A DNA stretch of 64,000 nt from Komarekiella atlantica HA4396-MV6 (GTDB lineage: Bacteria; Cyanobacteriota; Cyanobacteriia; Cyanobacteriales; Nostocaceae), in the NCBI GenBank assembly GCA_019359395.1, contig JAHHHK010000032.1:1-64000 (forward strand). Reading direction: 5' to 3'. Shown in pieces: positions 1 through 7,796 of this stretch. The notes under the pieces are model-generated. The model did not search any database. It was not told the origin of the DNA and saw only the letters and a list, made by a program, of their open reading frames with translations. Position 1 is the first letter of the stretch. Each line of letters starts with the position of its first letter. The position numbers and the translations under genes were made by a program.

Positions 1-102
1 ATGGAAGTGATGCACGAGCGCAATGCTCACAACTTCCCTCTGGATTTGGCTGCGCTTGATTCTGCTCCTGTGGCTCTGAGTGCTCCTGCGATTAATGGTT
101 AA
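1..102 (+). CDS. psbA: Photosystem II D1 protein, 3' end only
   Basis: The first 33 codons are the C-terminus of the PSII reaction-centre protein D1; the gene starts outside the window. The run [15 protein letters not shown] is the invariant D1 lumenal tail that supplies ligands to the Mn4CaO5 cluster (the HERNAH segment and the alpha-carboxylate of the final Ala after processing). After DLA comes a 16-residue extension ending in APAING, the part removed by the CtpA protease in cyanobacteria. The stop TAA is at 100-102, and a terminator-like hairpin follows about 40 bases downstream. Which psbA copy this is (constitutive or stress isoform) cannot be judged from the tail. Confidence 0.96.
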   Translation: MEVMHERNAHNFPLDLAALDSAPVALSAPAING

Positions 103-143
103 TTTTTGAATCAGACGCGATGAGTCGTGTCTCTACAAGCAAA

Positions 144-173
144 GGCGCTCTCCAGAGATGGGGGGCGCTTTTT
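144..173 (+). terminator. Probable psbA terminator hairpin
   Basis: GGCGCTCTCC and GGGGGGCGC can pair, with two G-U pairs, across a short AGAGAT loop and are followed by TTTTT. The hairpin lies 42 bases after the psbA stop on the same strand, which fits an intrinsic terminator. Confidence 0.6.
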
Positions 174-340
174 CGGTGTTGGTCAAGCGATCGCGCCTGA
201 GCCTTGGGTGAGCATCTGTTGGATTTCATATTTCATACACAAGAATAGTCCCCGCATATTAATCGACATCACTTTGTCAAAATCCTCGATCTGGATCTAC
301 AATGGCTAGACCCTGCTTCCTGTCCTCAACCATCTGCTTT

Positions 341-706
341 ATGCCAAATCAACCTGCACTCCTAATCGAGCTGCTGCACGCAGCTTATGCCGCCTTCAAC
401 GCGCGAGACATCGATGCCGCCCTTACCCTTATGGCTCCCGACGTGGTTTGGCCGAGAGCGTTCAAGGGTGGATTCGTCCGTGGATCGGAGGAAGTCCGCG
501 CCTATTGGACGGAGCAATGGAGCGAGATCGACCCGCATGTGGAGCCGACGGCCTTCCACTCAGAGGATGCCGGACGTATTCTAGTTGAGGTGCATCAGGT
601 TGTGCGCGACTTAACTGGAGCGAGCCTTGCCGATGAGCGTGTGGGACATCGTTTCACCATTGAGCATGGACTGATTCAAAGCATGGAGGTCTGTTCGCTT
701 CCGTAG
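341..706 (+). CDS. NTF2-like / SnoaL-like domain protein
   Basis: A 121-aa protein (start ATG at 341; an in-frame ATG at 302 would add 13 residues that do not resemble the fold). The pattern LLHAAYAAFNARDIDAALTLMAPDVVWPR..GGFVRGSEEVRAYW is the N-terminal helix-strand signature of the nuclear-transport-factor-2-like superfamily (SnoaL-type cone fold). It continues with the expected beta-sheet half containing VEVHQVVRDLTG. These small proteins bind or convert small hydrophobic ligands, but the substrate cannot be inferred. The gene is visibly richer in G+C than its neighbours and uses codons such as GCC and CGC often, suggesting acquisition from outside. It is a single gene with no operon partner. 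Confidence 0.75.
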   Translation: MPNQPALLIELLHAAYAAFNARDIDAALTLMAPDVVWPRAFKGGFVRGSEEVRAYWTEQWSEIDPHVEPTAFHSEDAGRILVEVHQVVRDLTGASLADERVGHRFTIEHGLIQSMEVCSLP

Positions 707-764
707 TTCACTCCGGCGGACTAACTACGCACTCCAGCGAACAAGCTCTACGCTGTCGAAGTAG

Positions 765-881
765 ATTTCTTTGATCTCGAACTTGATATTCTTTTAGCCC
801 TAACCATCCCTTGGCTTCTCTATAAAATACTTCTACCCAATTTCTCTGCAAATAGGTATCAACTATCCATTGTGGTGTGAC
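765..881 (-). pseudogene. Transposase C-terminal relic (IS701/IS4-like DDE type)
   Basis: On the minus strand, about 38 codons read PQWIVDTYLQRNWVEVFYREAKGWLGLKEYQVRD. This is the conserved region around the catalytic glutamate (NWVEVFYREAK) of DDE transposases of the IS701/IS4 type common in Nostoc. Nothing of the N-terminal catalytic region or the inverted repeats is present. The fragment directly abuts the truncated AraC-like gene, so it is the residue of an insertion plus deletion. It is non-functional. Confidence 0.75.
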
Positions 882-1266
882 ACAAACGTAGTAACAAGAA
901 TTTCGCATCAGTATCCCAAGATAACTTGCGATGGAGATAGGGAGTCGAAATCATGATGTCGCCTTCAGCGAGATAATCACTGCTACGTTTTCCGTCTATA
1001 GTCCGTTCTAGTAAAATAGGTTGCCCTAGATGAATGCTGAGTAGGTAGTTAGGTAGACAACACTCAGACGAATTATTCCCAGGCTGATCGTGTTGTTCTA
1101 CTCGCAGAATGTCACAAGCAATACCATGACTCCACAAAATTGGCGATCGCGGCACATGTAATACAACATTTCTCCTGGTAAAGTTTAGACTCATGTGATT
1201 TATTTCTACACTTGTGTCATCCTCAAATTTACTATCAGAGCAAGTTCCTACAAAACTTCCTCTCAA
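880..1266 (-). pseudogene. AraC-family regulator, N-terminal sensor fragment
   Basis: A minus-strand reading frame of about 129 codons resembles the N-terminal ligand-binding part of cyanobacterial AraC-type regulators. It contains ILWSHGIACDILRVEQHDQPG, a central LSIHLGQP....R..DGK stretch, then GDIMISTPYLHRKLSWDTDAKFLLLRL. The C-terminal double helix-turn-helix is missing. Where it should continue, near 880, the sequence switches to a transposase relic in another frame. It therefore has no DNA-binding domain and is best treated as a disrupted gene. The assignment rests on remembered family pattern only. Confidence 0.65.
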
Positions 1267-1369
1267 AATTCAAAATTGGTATGACTTTTGAATTCTGCTG
1301 TAATAACCAATCCAAAATTCTATAAGAATGTCATCATAGTTAAGGTAAAAACATTCTGGAGACAAGGCA

Positions 1370-1966
1370 ACGGTTTACGCACGTCCTTTATCACGGTTAA
1401 TTGAACAGTTGCAACGGCTACCAGGAGTCGGCCCTAAAACCGCTCAGCGATTGGCCCTGCATATTTTAAAGCGCCCAGAAGCAGAAGTAGAGGCTTTGGC
1501 GCAAGCCCTAATTGAGGCAAAAAAACAGATAGGCTTGTGTTCTGTTTGCTTTCACCTATCTGCTGAACCAGTGTGTGAAATCTGCCGCAATGCTAACCGT
1601 GACAATAAAACTATTTGTGTCGTAGCAGATCCTCGCGATGTAATTGCGTTAGAAAAAACTCGCGAGTATAAAGGCAAGTATCACGTTTTGGGTGGGGTTA
1701 TCTCCCCGATAGATGGTATTGGCCCAGAACAATTGACTATCCAAGCTTTAGTGCGGCGGGTGAGTCAGCAAAAACCTCAAGAAGTGATTATGGCAATTAG
1801 TCCAAGTGTAGAAGGTGAGACAACGACACTATATCTTGGTCAGCTACTCAAACCATTTACCAAGGTGACGCGGATTGCTTTTGGTTTGCCTGTCGGTGGA
1901 GATTTAGAGTACGCCGACGAAGTGACATTAGCCAGAGCCTTAGAAGGTCGCCGGGAGTTAGATTAG
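1370..1966 (+). CDS. recR: Recombination mediator protein RecR
   Basis: RecR acts with RecF and RecO in loading RecA at gaps. The product shows the helix-hairpin-helix [19 protein letters not shown], the zinc-finger quartet [16 protein letters not shown] and a Toprim domain ([16 protein letters not shown]...[16 protein letters not shown]). The C-terminal Walker-like part ends [16 protein letters not shown]. Homologues begin (M)[18 protein letters not shown]. That N-terminus is present here from 1373, but the preceding codon at 1370 is ACG, not ATG, with GGAGA just upstream at 1358-1362. No ATG, GTG or TTG lies in frame before the upstream stop at 1346. The first conventional start, TTG at 1409, would cut off 13 conserved residues. 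I therefore give 1370 as a probable non-canonical or mutated start. Length from there is 198 aa, as in the family. Confidence 0.9.
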   Translation, partial: TVYARPLSRLIEQLQRLPGVGPKTAQRLALHILKRPEAEVEALAQALIEAKKQIGLCSVCFHLSAEPVCEICRNANRDNKTICVVADPRDVIALEKTREYKGKYHVLGGVISPIDGIGPEQLTIQALVRRVSQQKPQEVIMAISPSVEGETTTLYLGQLLKPFTKVTRIAFGLPVGGDLEYADEVTLARALEGRRELD

Positions 1967-1970
1967 TGAA

Positions 1971-2003
1971 CAGTAAACAGTAAACAGTAAACAGTAAACA
2001 GTC
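1971..2003. repeat. Heptanucleotide tandem repeat (CAGTAAA)n
   Basis: Four to five head-to-tail copies of CAGTAAA lie immediately after recR. Heptameric short tandemly repeated repeats (STRRs) are a known feature of filamentous cyanobacterial genomes. A related CTGTTTACTGTTTACTG run at 2390-2425 is the inverse complement, so the two ends of the recR-queF gap can pair. Confidence 0.8.
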
Positions 2004-2040
2004 AAGATAATGGGGTTTAAGGGGAATCACTAGACTTCTT

Positions 2041-2180
2041 GCAAAAGTCCGAATTATGAGTGTCATTCTGACCAGAACGTAGTGGAGGGTAATCCTAGGT
2101 CGAAGCAAGCTACGCCTTGGTTCCGTAGGAAAGAATCTCCGAGATGTTTCGCTCCGCTCAACATGACAATTTAAGCATTT
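2041..2180. repeat. Interspersed CATTCTGA...CTCAACATGAC repeat
   Basis: The stretch from GTCATTCTGACCAGAACG to TTTCGCTCCGCTCAACATGAC contains AGAATCTCCGAGATG. It resembles the dispersed 'CATTCTGAGCGAAGCGAAGAATCTCGAGATG' type of intergenic repeat seen in many bacteria. A shortened relative occurs at about 35024-35075 in this window (GTCATGCTGAACAGAGCGAAG...CATCTCCGAGATT). It is non-coding. Confidence 0.6.
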
Positions 2181-2194
2181 ATGCAAGAGGTCTG

Positions 2195-2415
2195 CTAAAG
2201 AGGTGAGTATTGACAACTGAAAACTAATAACCCAAAGCCAATTAATAGCAAGCGCTATCAGCCAAGTTCAAATCCCCAGCTGTTCACTGTTCACTGCTTA
2301 GGAACCACTAAAGAGGTGAGTATTGACAACTGAAAACTAATAACCCAAAGCCAATTAATAGCAAGCGCTATCAGCCAAGTTTAAATCCCCAACTGTTTAC
2401 TGTTTACTGCTTACT
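2195..2415. repeat. Tandem duplication, two ~113-bp copies
   Basis: Copy 1 begins at 2195 (CTAAAGAGGTGAGTATTGAC) and copy 2 at 2308, period 113. They are almost identical over about 100 bases, including AATTAATAGCAAGCGCTATCAGCC, and diverge only in the last few bases (CTGTTCACTG against CTGTTTACTG). No ORF or RNA gene is recognisable. This is a recent duplication in the recR-queF spacer. Confidence 0.9.
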
Positions 2416-2417
2416 GT

Positions 2418-2834
2418 TTACTGTTTCTGATGTCGCACTTCGACAACAGTATGCACATTCCCGCGAGGCGTAAAATCTGTTTTCACAGTGACTTCTAAAG
2501 GGTCACAAGCTGCAACAAAATCATCAAGAATTTGATTGGCAGATTCTTCGTGAGAAATGTAGCGATCGCGGTAACTGTTAATATAAAGCTTGAGCGCCTT
2601 CAACTCCACCACCCGCTCATCAGGAACATAGGTAATGTAAATCGTGGCGAAGTCAGGATAGCCAGAAAACGGACATTTACAGGTAAATTCCGGCAAAGTA
2701 ATATTAATATCGTATCGTCTTCCCACTCGCGGATTAGGAAATGTAATTAGTTTTCCTTCCGCAATCTCGCGTTCACCATACTTCATTTCTTGGCTTGGCT
2801 GGGATACAGTTTCGGGTAAATAGTCGTTAGTCAT
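2418..2834 (-). CDS. queF: NADPH-dependent preQ0 reductase QueF
   Basis: QueF reduces 7-cyano-7-deazaguanine (preQ0) to preQ1 in queuosine synthesis. The 138-aa length fits the short, YkvM-type subfamily. The T-fold core shows LPEFTCKCPFSGYPDFATIYI, with the expected catalytic Cys at about residue 54 and Asp at 61. It also has the QueF signature VVELKALKLYINSYRD (Glu78 in VELK binds substrate) and the C-terminal CDPLEVTVKTDFTPRG. The gene stands alone on the minus strand. I saw no clear preQ1 riboswitch in the short upstream region. Confidence 0.95.
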   Translation of the reverse strand: MTNDYLPETVSQPSQEMKYGEREIAEGKLITFPNPRVGRRYDINITLPEFTCKCPFSGYPDFATIYITYVPDERVVELKALKLYINSYRDRYISHEESANQILDDFVAACDPLEVTVKTDFTPRGNVHTVVEVRHQKQ

Positions 2835-2879
2835 TTGTTATTTGTCCTCTCTTACAAAGTTGAGCCAGTCGCTTGGGCG

Positions 2880-3010
2880 GGTTCCCCGACTTGTGCGTTA
2901 GCGTAGCGGTAGCGACGCAGGAGCGTCACTGGCGTCTGTTCGCCAGAAGCCGGCGCACCCTGCGGGTTCGCGTAGCGTTCCGTAGGAAAGCAAGCTACAG
3001 ACTTTGCGCT
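2880..3010. repeat. GC-rich interspersed repeat cluster
   Basis: A patch of short GC-rich palindromic elements (GTTAGCGTAGCGGTAGCGACGC, GGAGCGTCACTGGCG, GGTTCGCGTAGCGTTCCG) stands out from the AT-rich background. Related elements recur at 7321-7385, 11280-11390, 14571-14820, 47630-47770 and 51735-51780. This is typical Nostoc intergenic repeat material; no gene seen. Confidence 0.6.
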
Positions 3011-3087
3011 TTGTTATTTGTCAGTGCTTTTATCTCCCCTTTTCCCTTTCCCCCTTCACCTTTTCCCAGGCGAAGCCTGCTCCTCAT

Positions 3088-3483
3088 CTACTCCTGCTCC
3101 CAATCTGGACAATTCTGATCATCCCATCCATGAGGATGCATGGCGCAGACTAACAAGTTACCACCATAAACATGACCATGATAATTACTACAACCTATGC
3201 AGGCAGAATTTTGTTCTAATGTAGGCTCAACTGAATAAGGAAAACCTTGGTCTGCATCTGCTATGAGGTCTCCTATTTCCCCATAAACTTCCAAAATTGG
3301 TTCAGCCAGATCTTGTAAATACTGGTCAACTTCAGTGGCAATCGTGTTGTGTACTTGCTCAGTAAATTCTTCGGTTAACTCAAAAAGGGTGTCTACCATT
3401 TCACCCATTCCTAGAAAGAAGTGCTCTACTTCTTCAGCTACCGTTTCTACAATTTCCATTAAATCTTTTTGCCATTGTTCCAT
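3088..3483 (-). CDS. Conserved hypothetical protein with C-terminal Cys/His cluster
   Basis: A 131-aa acidic protein. The first ~75 residues are a predicted helical, heptad-rich region (WQKDLMEIVETVAEEVEHFFLGMGEMVDTLFELTEEF). The C-terminal ~40 residues carry CIGCSNYHG, then CAMHPHGWDDQNCPDWE, a Cx2C...C...C pattern with histidines that looks like a metal-binding knuckle. I recognise this arrangement as recurring in cyanobacterial hypothetical proteins but cannot name a function. It is a single gene between queF and the phasin-like gene, all on the minus strand. Confidence 0.75.
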   Translation of the reverse strand: MEQWQKDLMEIVETVAEEVEHFFLGMGEMVDTLFELTEEFTEQVHNTIATEVDQYLQDLAEPILEVYGEIGDLIADADQGFPYSVEPTLEQNSACIGCSNYHGHVYGGNLLVCAMHPHGWDDQNCPDWEQE

Positions 3484-3640
3484 AACCTTGATGCCCTTCC
3501 TGGCTATTAATAGAATACCCAGTGCTACCTGGCTTTAAGCACTAAAGTACATTTTAGGCAATGTAAATATATCAAGTTTCTGTATGTGATACCATGCCAA
3601 AGTGGCGATAACTACTAACGCTCAAGGTAAAAATTGCTTT

Positions 3641-4030
3641 TTACTGATCTCTTTGTAAGCGTTTTAATTCATCTTGCATTTCTATCACTTGCCGACGCAA
3701 TTCATCTACATTATCGGTATCAGCTGATGCTTCTTTAACAGTTGGTTCTTCATCTTCCTCTAAAATTTCGATGCGGCGAGGTTCCGAAGGAGCTGTTTTG
3801 TCAGGGGTTGCACCAGATGTTGGGGCTTGTTGGGCTTGCTTCATCATATCTTCCACGAAGCGGCGGGCTTCTTCTGTGTTCATTTCGCCCTTTGCGACCA
3901 TTTCATCTGCCAGTTTTTGGACTTGCGATCGCAGCTCCGCTAGTTTGCCTCCTGCCTTCTCACCCGCATAAGAAGCCAACCCAACACCGAGGTAAAAAGC
4001 TTTTTGAACAATATCTCCAAAACCAGGCAT
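3641..4030 (-). CDS. Phasin-like small helical protein
   Basis: A 129-aa protein. The N-terminal MPGFGDIVQKAFYLGVGLASYAGEKA followed by the amphipathic helix LAELRSQVQKLADEMVAKGEMNTEEARRFVEDMMKQAQ resembles phasin / PhaM-like or PhaF-type helical proteins. The middle is a Pro/Ser/Thr/Glu-rich linker (residues ~70-105) and the C-terminus is a coiled coil (VDELRRQVIEMQDELKRLQRDQ). Such proteins bind polyhydroxyalkanoate granules or act as small scaffolds. The assignment is tentative because the fold is low-complexity. Confidence 0.7.
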   Translation of the reverse strand: MPGFGDIVQKAFYLGVGLASYAGEKAGGKLAELRSQVQKLADEMVAKGEMNTEEARRFVEDMMKQAQQAPTSGATPDKTAPSEPRRIEILEEDEEPTVKEASADTDNVDELRRQVIEMQDELKRLQRDQ

Positions 4031-4189
4031 TGCTGCTGAGCACTCCTAAAAATAGGGCGACCCGGAGACTACGCCTACCACAAGCATCCCGTATTGCTGC
4101 TACCTTCCGGTTCTGACAAAGTTTAGGCGTTGAAGTCGCATAGATCCAGGTCTACTAAAAGCATAACACCAAAATTCCGTAAGTGTGTC

Positions 4190-4456
4190 TTACTCGGCTA
4201 CAATTTTCCATTCGTAAAGTTGATAATCAACGCAGCCGTTCTGTACTAATGGATCAAGAGCTACAATCGCTTCTGCTTCATCCCTTGATGCTGCCTCAAA
4301 CAGCAACATACCACCTCTGTGTTCTGCCCAATAGCCCGTTCGCGCTTTGTGTCCTTTAGCAATTAAGTCCTCAACGTAAGCTTTATGGGCGGGTACGTAT
4401 TGGTCAAAGGTGGGTTTATCGACTTTACCTTCTTCAATCTTCACAAAAGTGGGCAT
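4190..4456 (-). CDS. YciI-family protein
   Basis: An 88-aa ferredoxin-like alpha/beta protein of the YCII superfamily. It shows the N-terminal strand-helix with VPAHKAYVEDLIAKGH (the conserved H/D-x-L region), then the GGMLLFEAASRDEAEAIVALDPLVQNG motif in which the Asp before P is characteristic. The C-terminus is YQLYEWKI. YciI-type domains are thought to bind small ligands; the reaction is unknown. Transcribed alone on the minus strand. Confidence 0.85.
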   Translation of the reverse strand: MPTFVKIEEGKVDKPTFDQYVPAHKAYVEDLIAKGHKARTGYWAEHRGGMLLFEAASRDEAEAIVALDPLVQNGCVDYQLYEWKIVAE

Positions 4457-4511
4457 TTGCTCATAACCTGTCGAATTTAGCTATCGTAATATAGTTGTAA
4501 TATGCCATTGA

Positions 4512-4546
4512 GTGGTGAGACGCGATTAATCGCGTCTGTACAAAAG
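4512..4546. repeat. Palindromic interspersed repeat (GACGCGATTAATCGCGTC)
   Basis: A perfect 18-bp palindrome GACGCGATTAATCGCGTC followed by TGTACAAAAGTCAGTATTTAT. The same element with the same flank is present three times at 53994-54118, upstream of the second flavodiiron gene. It lies here just ahead of the 2H-phosphoesterase gene. Confidence 0.85.
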
Positions 4547-4599
4547 TCAGTATTTATATCTCCCCCTGTTCCCTGCCCCCTGCTCCCCTGCCTTCAAAT

Positions 4600-5148
4600 A
4601 TGAGCCGTTTTTTTCTTGCCCTCGTACCGCCGCAGGATATTCAGGATTATGCCAACCAGATTAAGCAGTACTTTGCTGATCAGTATGCCAGTCGTGGCGC
4701 ACAAAAATCTCCGCCTCATATTACCCTGCAACCACCCTTTGAATGGGCAGATGATAACTTGCCACTGTTAGAAGCATCACTGAGAGAGTTTGCTAGTGAA
4801 CAAAAATCAGTACCAGTCACACTCAATGGGTTTAGTGCTTTTGCACCTCGCGTTATATACGTTAATGTAGACAAAAGTCAAGCACTTTTGACCTTGCAAG
4901 CTGATTTGATGGCTTATGCAGAAAGCAACTTAGGAATTGTTGACGAAGTTTCTAAAACCCGTCCTTTTGCTCCCCACATGACGGTTGCGTTTCGGGACTT
5001 GACAAAGCAGAACTTTAGAGCAGCTTGGCCAGAATTTAAACAGCGTCAGTTGCATTTTGCATTTACGGCTAACAATTTAACGTTGCTGCTTCACAACGGT
5101 AAGCGTTGGAACATTAAATCAGAGTTTGGTTTTTTGGCTGGCAACTAA
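4600..5148 (+). CDS. 2'-5' RNA ligase-like 2H phosphoesterase
   Basis: A 182-aa member of the LigT/2H superfamily, which hydrolyses cyclic phosphodiesters or joins RNA 2'-5'. Both signature HxT/S motifs are present: PPHITL (His40, Thr42) and APHMTV (His126, Thr128), separated by the usual ~85 residues. The N-terminus MSRFFLALVPP is typical. No partner genes are nearby, and the substrate cannot be given. Confidence 0.85.
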   Translation: MSRFFLALVPPQDIQDYANQIKQYFADQYASRGAQKSPPHITLQPPFEWADDNLPLLEASLREFASEQKSVPVTLNGFSAFAPRVIYVNVDKSQALLTLQADLMAYAESNLGIVDEVSKTRPFAPHMTVAFRDLTKQNFRAAWPEFKQRQLHFAFTANNLTLLLHNGKRWNIKSEFGFLAGN

Positions 5149-5335
5149 TGAGCAACCTCTAAGGGACTTCCAAGTAATAAAACATCCCAATATTTCTTAT
5201 ACGAGGCGATTTTATAGTCATCTAAAGATGACTTTTGCTATGAGCAAGGAACTTCAGTTCGTTGCGGGATATGGATTTCACGTTAAGTTGACACCAATGG
5301 GTACTGCCGTGCCCCCACATCTAGCGATGTAATAT

Positions 5336-7201
5336 TTATTCGACCCCATCACGGACTTGCTGCTGGACAGGAATTTGAATGATAAACTCTGTTCCTTTGC
5401 CAGGGATTGAGAAACAATTTAACTTACCGCCATGTTTCTCAGTGATAATCTGATAGCTAATCGGCATACCCATGCCTGTTCCCTTACCAACAGCTTTCGT
5501 AGTGAAAAATGGATCAAAAATGCGTTTGTGAACAGATTCAGGCATCCCTATTCCGTTATCAGAAATTGCAATTTTTATCCACTTTGAATCAATCATGAAA
5601 GTCCGAATAGTAATTTGGCTGGGATTTTCTTTGTTTTCCTGATAGGTTCGTTGAACGTTGGCTTCTTCCAGCGCATCAATGGCATTTGCCAGGATGTTCA
5701 TAAACGCCTGGTTGATTTGACCAGGATAGCATTCTACTAGCGGTAGACTACCATAATCACGAATTACTTGAATTGCTGGACGCTCTGGTTTATCTTTCAA
5801 GCGATGCTGCAAAATTAGCAATGTACTATCAATACCCTCATGAATATCAACGGCTTTGAAGTCAGCTTCATCCATTCGTGAGAAGTTGCGGAGTGACAAA
5901 ACAATCTGGCGAATGCGATTGGTGCCCATTTTCATGGAATCCAGCATTTTGGGTAGATCAACTTGGATAAACTCCATATCAAGTTCTTCCGCCTCAGCTT
6001 GGATTTCGGGTACAGGGTTGGGATAGTATTTCTGGTAGAGTTGCACAAAATCTAATAAATTGTGGACGTATTCTTGCACATGGGTTAGATTGCCGTGGAT
6101 AAAGTTGACCGGATTGTTGATTTCGTGTGCCACCCCTGCTACCATTTCCCCTAAAGCAGACATCTTTTCGCTTTGTACCATTTGAACCTGAGTGCGTTGC
6201 AGTTCTTCTAAGAGTTGTTGTAACTGCGTATTTTTGTTGTTGAGTTCTTGGGTTCTTTCTTCAACTTTAGATTCAAGGGTTTGGCTGTAGGTTTCCAGTT
6301 GTTCGTTGGCTATTTTCTGTTCCTGTAAGAGTTGTTGAACAGCGCGAATTAATTGGTTAAAGGCATTAGCAAGCGTTCCAATCTCATCATCTTGCTCAAC
6401 AGTTGCTTGTAACTCAAAATTAGACTCTTCAGTGGTTCGTCGCGCAACGCTGGTCAAAACTTGAATAGGTTGAGCGATCGCTCGGCTGGTCAACATTGCT
6501 AAAATAATCGCGATCGCAACAGAAAATCCAATACTCGCTACCACAATTTTCTCAACAACTTTGTTTGCTTGTTGTTGTAATTCTTTCGCTTTCTCAAGTT
6601 CTCGATAGGCTTGATTAATTAAATCTACCAGATTATCCGATATGCCATCGAATTTAAGCGCCAAATCACTATTGGTAAATTCCAACATTAACCTTTGGGC
6701 TTGCTCAACATCAGTGGGTAATGCAAGATTCAGATTACTAATTCGTTCAACTCGGCGTTTTAATTCCTGTGAGTAAAGTTGTGGCACATAGTCATAGGTT
6801 TGCAAGAAAGCTAAAATCGTTGCTTGATGCACATGATCTTGTGATATCGGAGCCTTTGCCACAAATAGCTTAAATTCAGCCCAAATTTCTTGAATTTCAG
6901 CTTGATGCTTCAGCAAGTGAGCATATTCATCCTGAAATTTTTCTGGATATTGTGCTAGAGGGATGAGTTGTTGTTGGTGAGTGCGGGTTTGAAGAACACG
7001 AGATTGCAAGCGATGCAGAAGTTCCACTTCGTTGCGTGCATATTCTTCTCGCTTTTCACCCTGTTGTTGATAATAATGCCCAACTCCAAAACTAGCAATT
7101 GTTCCAGACACAGCAATGCCTAAAGCAAGGGTGTATCCTAAACCAATTTTTTGCCCAACTCTGAGGCTGGATAACCATTGTCCTAAACTCTGCTGAATCA
7201 T
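5336..7201 (-). CDS. Membrane sensor histidine kinase (HAMP-HisKA-HATPase)
   Basis: A 621-aa kinase. Transmembrane helices at ~18-38 and ~218-240 bracket a ~180-residue mostly helical periplasmic sensor. A HAMP domain (~240-292), a long coiled coil (~295-345) and a HisKA-like box (GEMVAGVAHEINNPVNF, phospho-acceptor His359) follow. The ATPase has the N box (QAFMNILANAIDAL), G1 (ISDNGIGMPESV) and G2 (GKGTGMGMPISYQI). The last 300 residues closely resemble the kinase at 24025-25476, indicating a shared cyanobacterial subfamily. No response regulator gene is adjacent, so it is an orphan; the signal is unknown. Confidence 0.93.
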   Translation of the reverse strand: MIQQSLGQWLSSLRVGQKIGLGYTLALGIAVSGTIASFGVGHYYQQQGEKREEYARNEVELLHRLQSRVLQTRTHQQQLIPLAQYPEKFQDEYAHLLKHQAEIQEIWAEFKLFVAKAPISQDHVHQATILAFLQTYDYVPQLYSQELKRRVERISNLNLALPTDVEQAQRLMLEFTNSDLALKFDGISDNLVDLINQAYRELEKAKELQQQANKVVEKIVVASIGFSVAIAIILAMLTSRAIAQPIQVLTSVARRTTEESNFELQATVEQDDEIGTLANAFNQLIRAVQQLLQEQKIANEQLETYSQTLESKVEERTQELNNKNTQLQQLLEELQRTQVQMVQSEKMSALGEMVAGVAHEINNPVNFIHGNLTHVQEYVHNLLDFVQLYQKYYPNPVPEIQAEAEELDMEFIQVDLPKMLDSMKMGTNRIRQIVLSLRNFSRMDEADFKAVDIHEGIDSTLLILQHRLKDKPERPAIQVIRDYGSLPLVECYPGQINQAFMNILANAIDALEEANVQRTYQENKENPSQITIRTFMIDSKWIKIAISDNGIGMPESVHKRIFDPFFTTKAVGKGTGMGMPISYQIITEKHGGKLNCFSIPGKGTEFIIQIPVQQQVRDGVE

Positions 7202-7432
7202 AAAACTTTGCCGATCTATACAGGAGTCTGCATAGGTCTAGGATTCCCAGTTTTCTTGTCGGTCTAACTATATTATTATGCATGGTGGCGGTAATTTGTA
7301 ATACTTGCCAAGGCGCGAGAAGCAAGCTACGTAATGGGCTAAGCCCTGCTGCGCTCTAGGCGTAGCTATGCCGTAGGCTCTACGTAACTAAGAAAGTCAA
7401 ATGTGATCTCAGTTTCCAAGCTGGCATCTGTC

Positions 7433-7652
7433 GGGAGCGGTTGCACAACTTATGGGAGCGGTTGCACAACTTATGGGAGCGGTTGCACAACTTATGGGAA
7501 CGGTTGCACAACTTATGGGAACGGTTGCACAACTTATGGGAATGGTTGCACAACTTATGGGAACGGTTGCACAACTTATGGGAACGGTTGCACAACTTAT
7601 GGGAACGGTTGCACAACTTATGGGAACGGTTGCACAACTTATGGGAACGGTT
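7433..7652. repeat. 21-bp tandem repeat array, ten full copies
   Basis: Ten uninterrupted 21-bp units with a partial eleventh. Each starts GGGAACGG or GGGAGCGG and continues TTGCACAACTTAT. The first three units have GGGAGCGG, the sixth GGGAATGG, the rest GGGAACGG. Each unit contains the imperfect palindrome GTTG-CA-CAAC. The unit length is two helical turns, so identical sites would lie on one face of the DNA. All reading frames stay open through the array only because 21 is divisible by three; I do not treat those as genes. It lies 145 bp upstream of a paralog pair. Confidence 0.95.
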
Positions 7653-7796
7653 TCCTTAAAATTTTTGTGATTAAATACCGAAAAATTACTGGTATCACTT
7701 GAAAATTTTATTTGAAAAAATTGTGAATTACCCTGAACCGGAATACAGTTTAAGCGAGGCAAGCTAGTTCTAGAAGTATTTTAAAACAATAAATTT

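Noticed and set aside
127-309. 60-aa ORF after psbA
   Set aside because: Runs through the psbA terminator and a repeat; no domain.
5126-5332. 68-codon ORF after the 2H gene
   Set aside because: Overlaps the 2H gene end, has no domain and continues through non-coding sequence.
7433-7652. CRISPR array
   Set aside because: Units are contiguous with no spacers and no cas genes nearby.
7380-7762. Four to five overlapping open frames across the 21-bp repeats on both strands
   Set aside because: They are open only because 21 is divisible by three and the unit has no stop codon; no RBS and the products are pure heptapeptide repeats.
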